DNA of 64,000 bases from Sphingobium sp. CCH11-B1 (GTDB taxonomy: Bacteria > Pseudomonadota > Alphaproteobacteria > Sphingomonadales > Sphingomonadaceae). This document shows, piece by piece, positions 63,635-64,000 of the stretch. Where the stretch lies: the NCBI RefSeq assembly GCF_001556865.1, contig NZ_LSJY01000078.1:1-64000 (forward strand), given 5' to 3'. Every line of letters begins with the position of its first letter. Position 1 is the first letter of the stretch. The notes beneath the pieces were generated by a model, which saw only the letters and a program-made list of their open reading frames with translations, was not told the origin of the DNA and ran no database searches. A program made the translations under genes and the position numbers.

Positions 63635-64000
63635 ATGGCAGCGCGGCATATCCGGACGAAGGCCGTCAACCGCCAGCCCCCAGAGCGCGGCGCGCGCCGT
63701 GAAGCAAGACGGGCTCAGCTTGTCGCTGCAGCCCGCATCGCTTTCCTTGCGAAAGGCTTTGCTGCCACGACGATCGAGGATATTCTGCGATTGACGGAAA
63801 CGTCGCCGGCGACGCTCTATGCTCACTTTACCAGCAAATTTGCCCTCTTCGAAGCGGTGGTGCAGGATGAAGCGCAGCGCATTTGGAACCGGATTCTCAC
63901 TGTTCTGCCGGCGGAAATATACCTGCCGGTACCTCTAGGGTCCTTCATTGCGACGGTGCTGAATATTGTCGCCGATGAGGAGATGATTGGCTTCTTGCGC
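63635..64000 (+). CDS. TetR-family regulator, cut by the window end
   Basis: ATG at 63635, 6 bases after the outer-membrane factor stop; 122 codons visible, no stop before the end. Helix-turn-helix FAATTIEDILRLTETSPATL followed by YAHFTSKFALFEAVVQDE is typical TetR. The N-terminus is Arg-rich (RHIRTKAVNRQPPERGARRE). Being the fourth gene of the efflux operon, it may give a second layer of control besides the divergent TetR at 56901. Confidence 0.85.
   Translation, partial: MAARHIRTKAVNRQPPERGARREARRAQLVAAARIAFLAKGFAATTIEDILRLTETSPATLYAHFTSKFALFEAVVQDEAQRIWNRILTVLPAEIYLPVPLGSFIATVLNIVADEEMIGFLR

Overview
High-GC alphaproteobacterial DNA, most likely from a sphingomonad (Sphingobium, Novosphingobium or Sphingomonas type). 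The indications are an OprB-type porin, PQQ dehydrogenases, UbiD/UbiX decarboxylation, beta-ketoadipate genes and an RND pump under a TetR regulator. The lineage is an inference; there is no rRNA or marker gene. The window looks like a catabolic accessory region: compact, regulated pathway modules separated by gene debris and transposon scars.

Layout. 1-1.3 kb: an N-terminally truncated MHS-type transporter and an IS3-family orfA remnant. 1.3-3.3 kb: FUSC-type exporter and a LysR regulator. 3.4-15.1 kb (minus strand): a long co-directional run of SRPBCC protein, UbiD, UbiX, DoxX, isochorismatase-like hydrolase, glutathionyl-hydroquinone reductase, esterase, membrane PQQ glucose dehydrogenase-type enzyme, OprB porin and a second PQQ dehydrogenase, with a divergent LysR at its head. 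16.2-20.1 kb: LysR, divergent LigB-type dioxygenase, azoreductase, YceI protein, and a dienelactone hydrolase carrying an in-frame amber codon. 20.2-26.4 kb: a UbiX fragment, two related alpha/beta hydrolases, an outer-membrane MetA-type protein, a GMC oxidoreductase and an esterase.

26.5-40.1 kb is the best-defined system: a complete benzyl alcohol/benzoate degradation locus. One minus-strand series, catB-catC-catA-benA-benB-benC-benD-pcaD-aldehyde dehydrogenase-pcaI-pcaJ-pcaF, lies divergent from a CatR/BenM-type LysR gene, and a benzyl-alcohol-dehydrogenase-like gene follows that regulator. Together they predict benzyl alcohol -> benzaldehyde -> benzoate -> catechol -> cis,cis-muconate -> 3-oxoadipate -> succinyl-CoA + acetyl-CoA. 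The catB/catR gap holds a perfect ATAC-N7-GTAT site, the known BenM/CatM recognition pattern.

40.1-43.1 kb: a decayed ferredoxin reductase, qorB and its divergent HxlR regulator, a broken copper-ATPase start and a frameshifted AraC fragment. 43.2-51.4 kb: an AraC-regulated, tightly overlapping oxidation operon (phytoene-desaturase-like flavoprotein, unknown 92-residue protein, zinc alcohol dehydrogenase, aldehyde dehydrogenase, type II NADH dehydrogenase, MDR reductase). It is the best candidate here for an undescribed pathway. 51.6-56.8 kb: a third related hydrolase, integrase and LysR fragments, an SDR/AraC pair, and an MFS remnant abutting an IS21 istA remnant. 56.9-64 kb: TetR plus a complete RND efflux operon (MFP, inner-membrane pump, outer-membrane factor) and a second TetR cut by the window end. 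I saw no tRNA, rRNA or CRISPR array.
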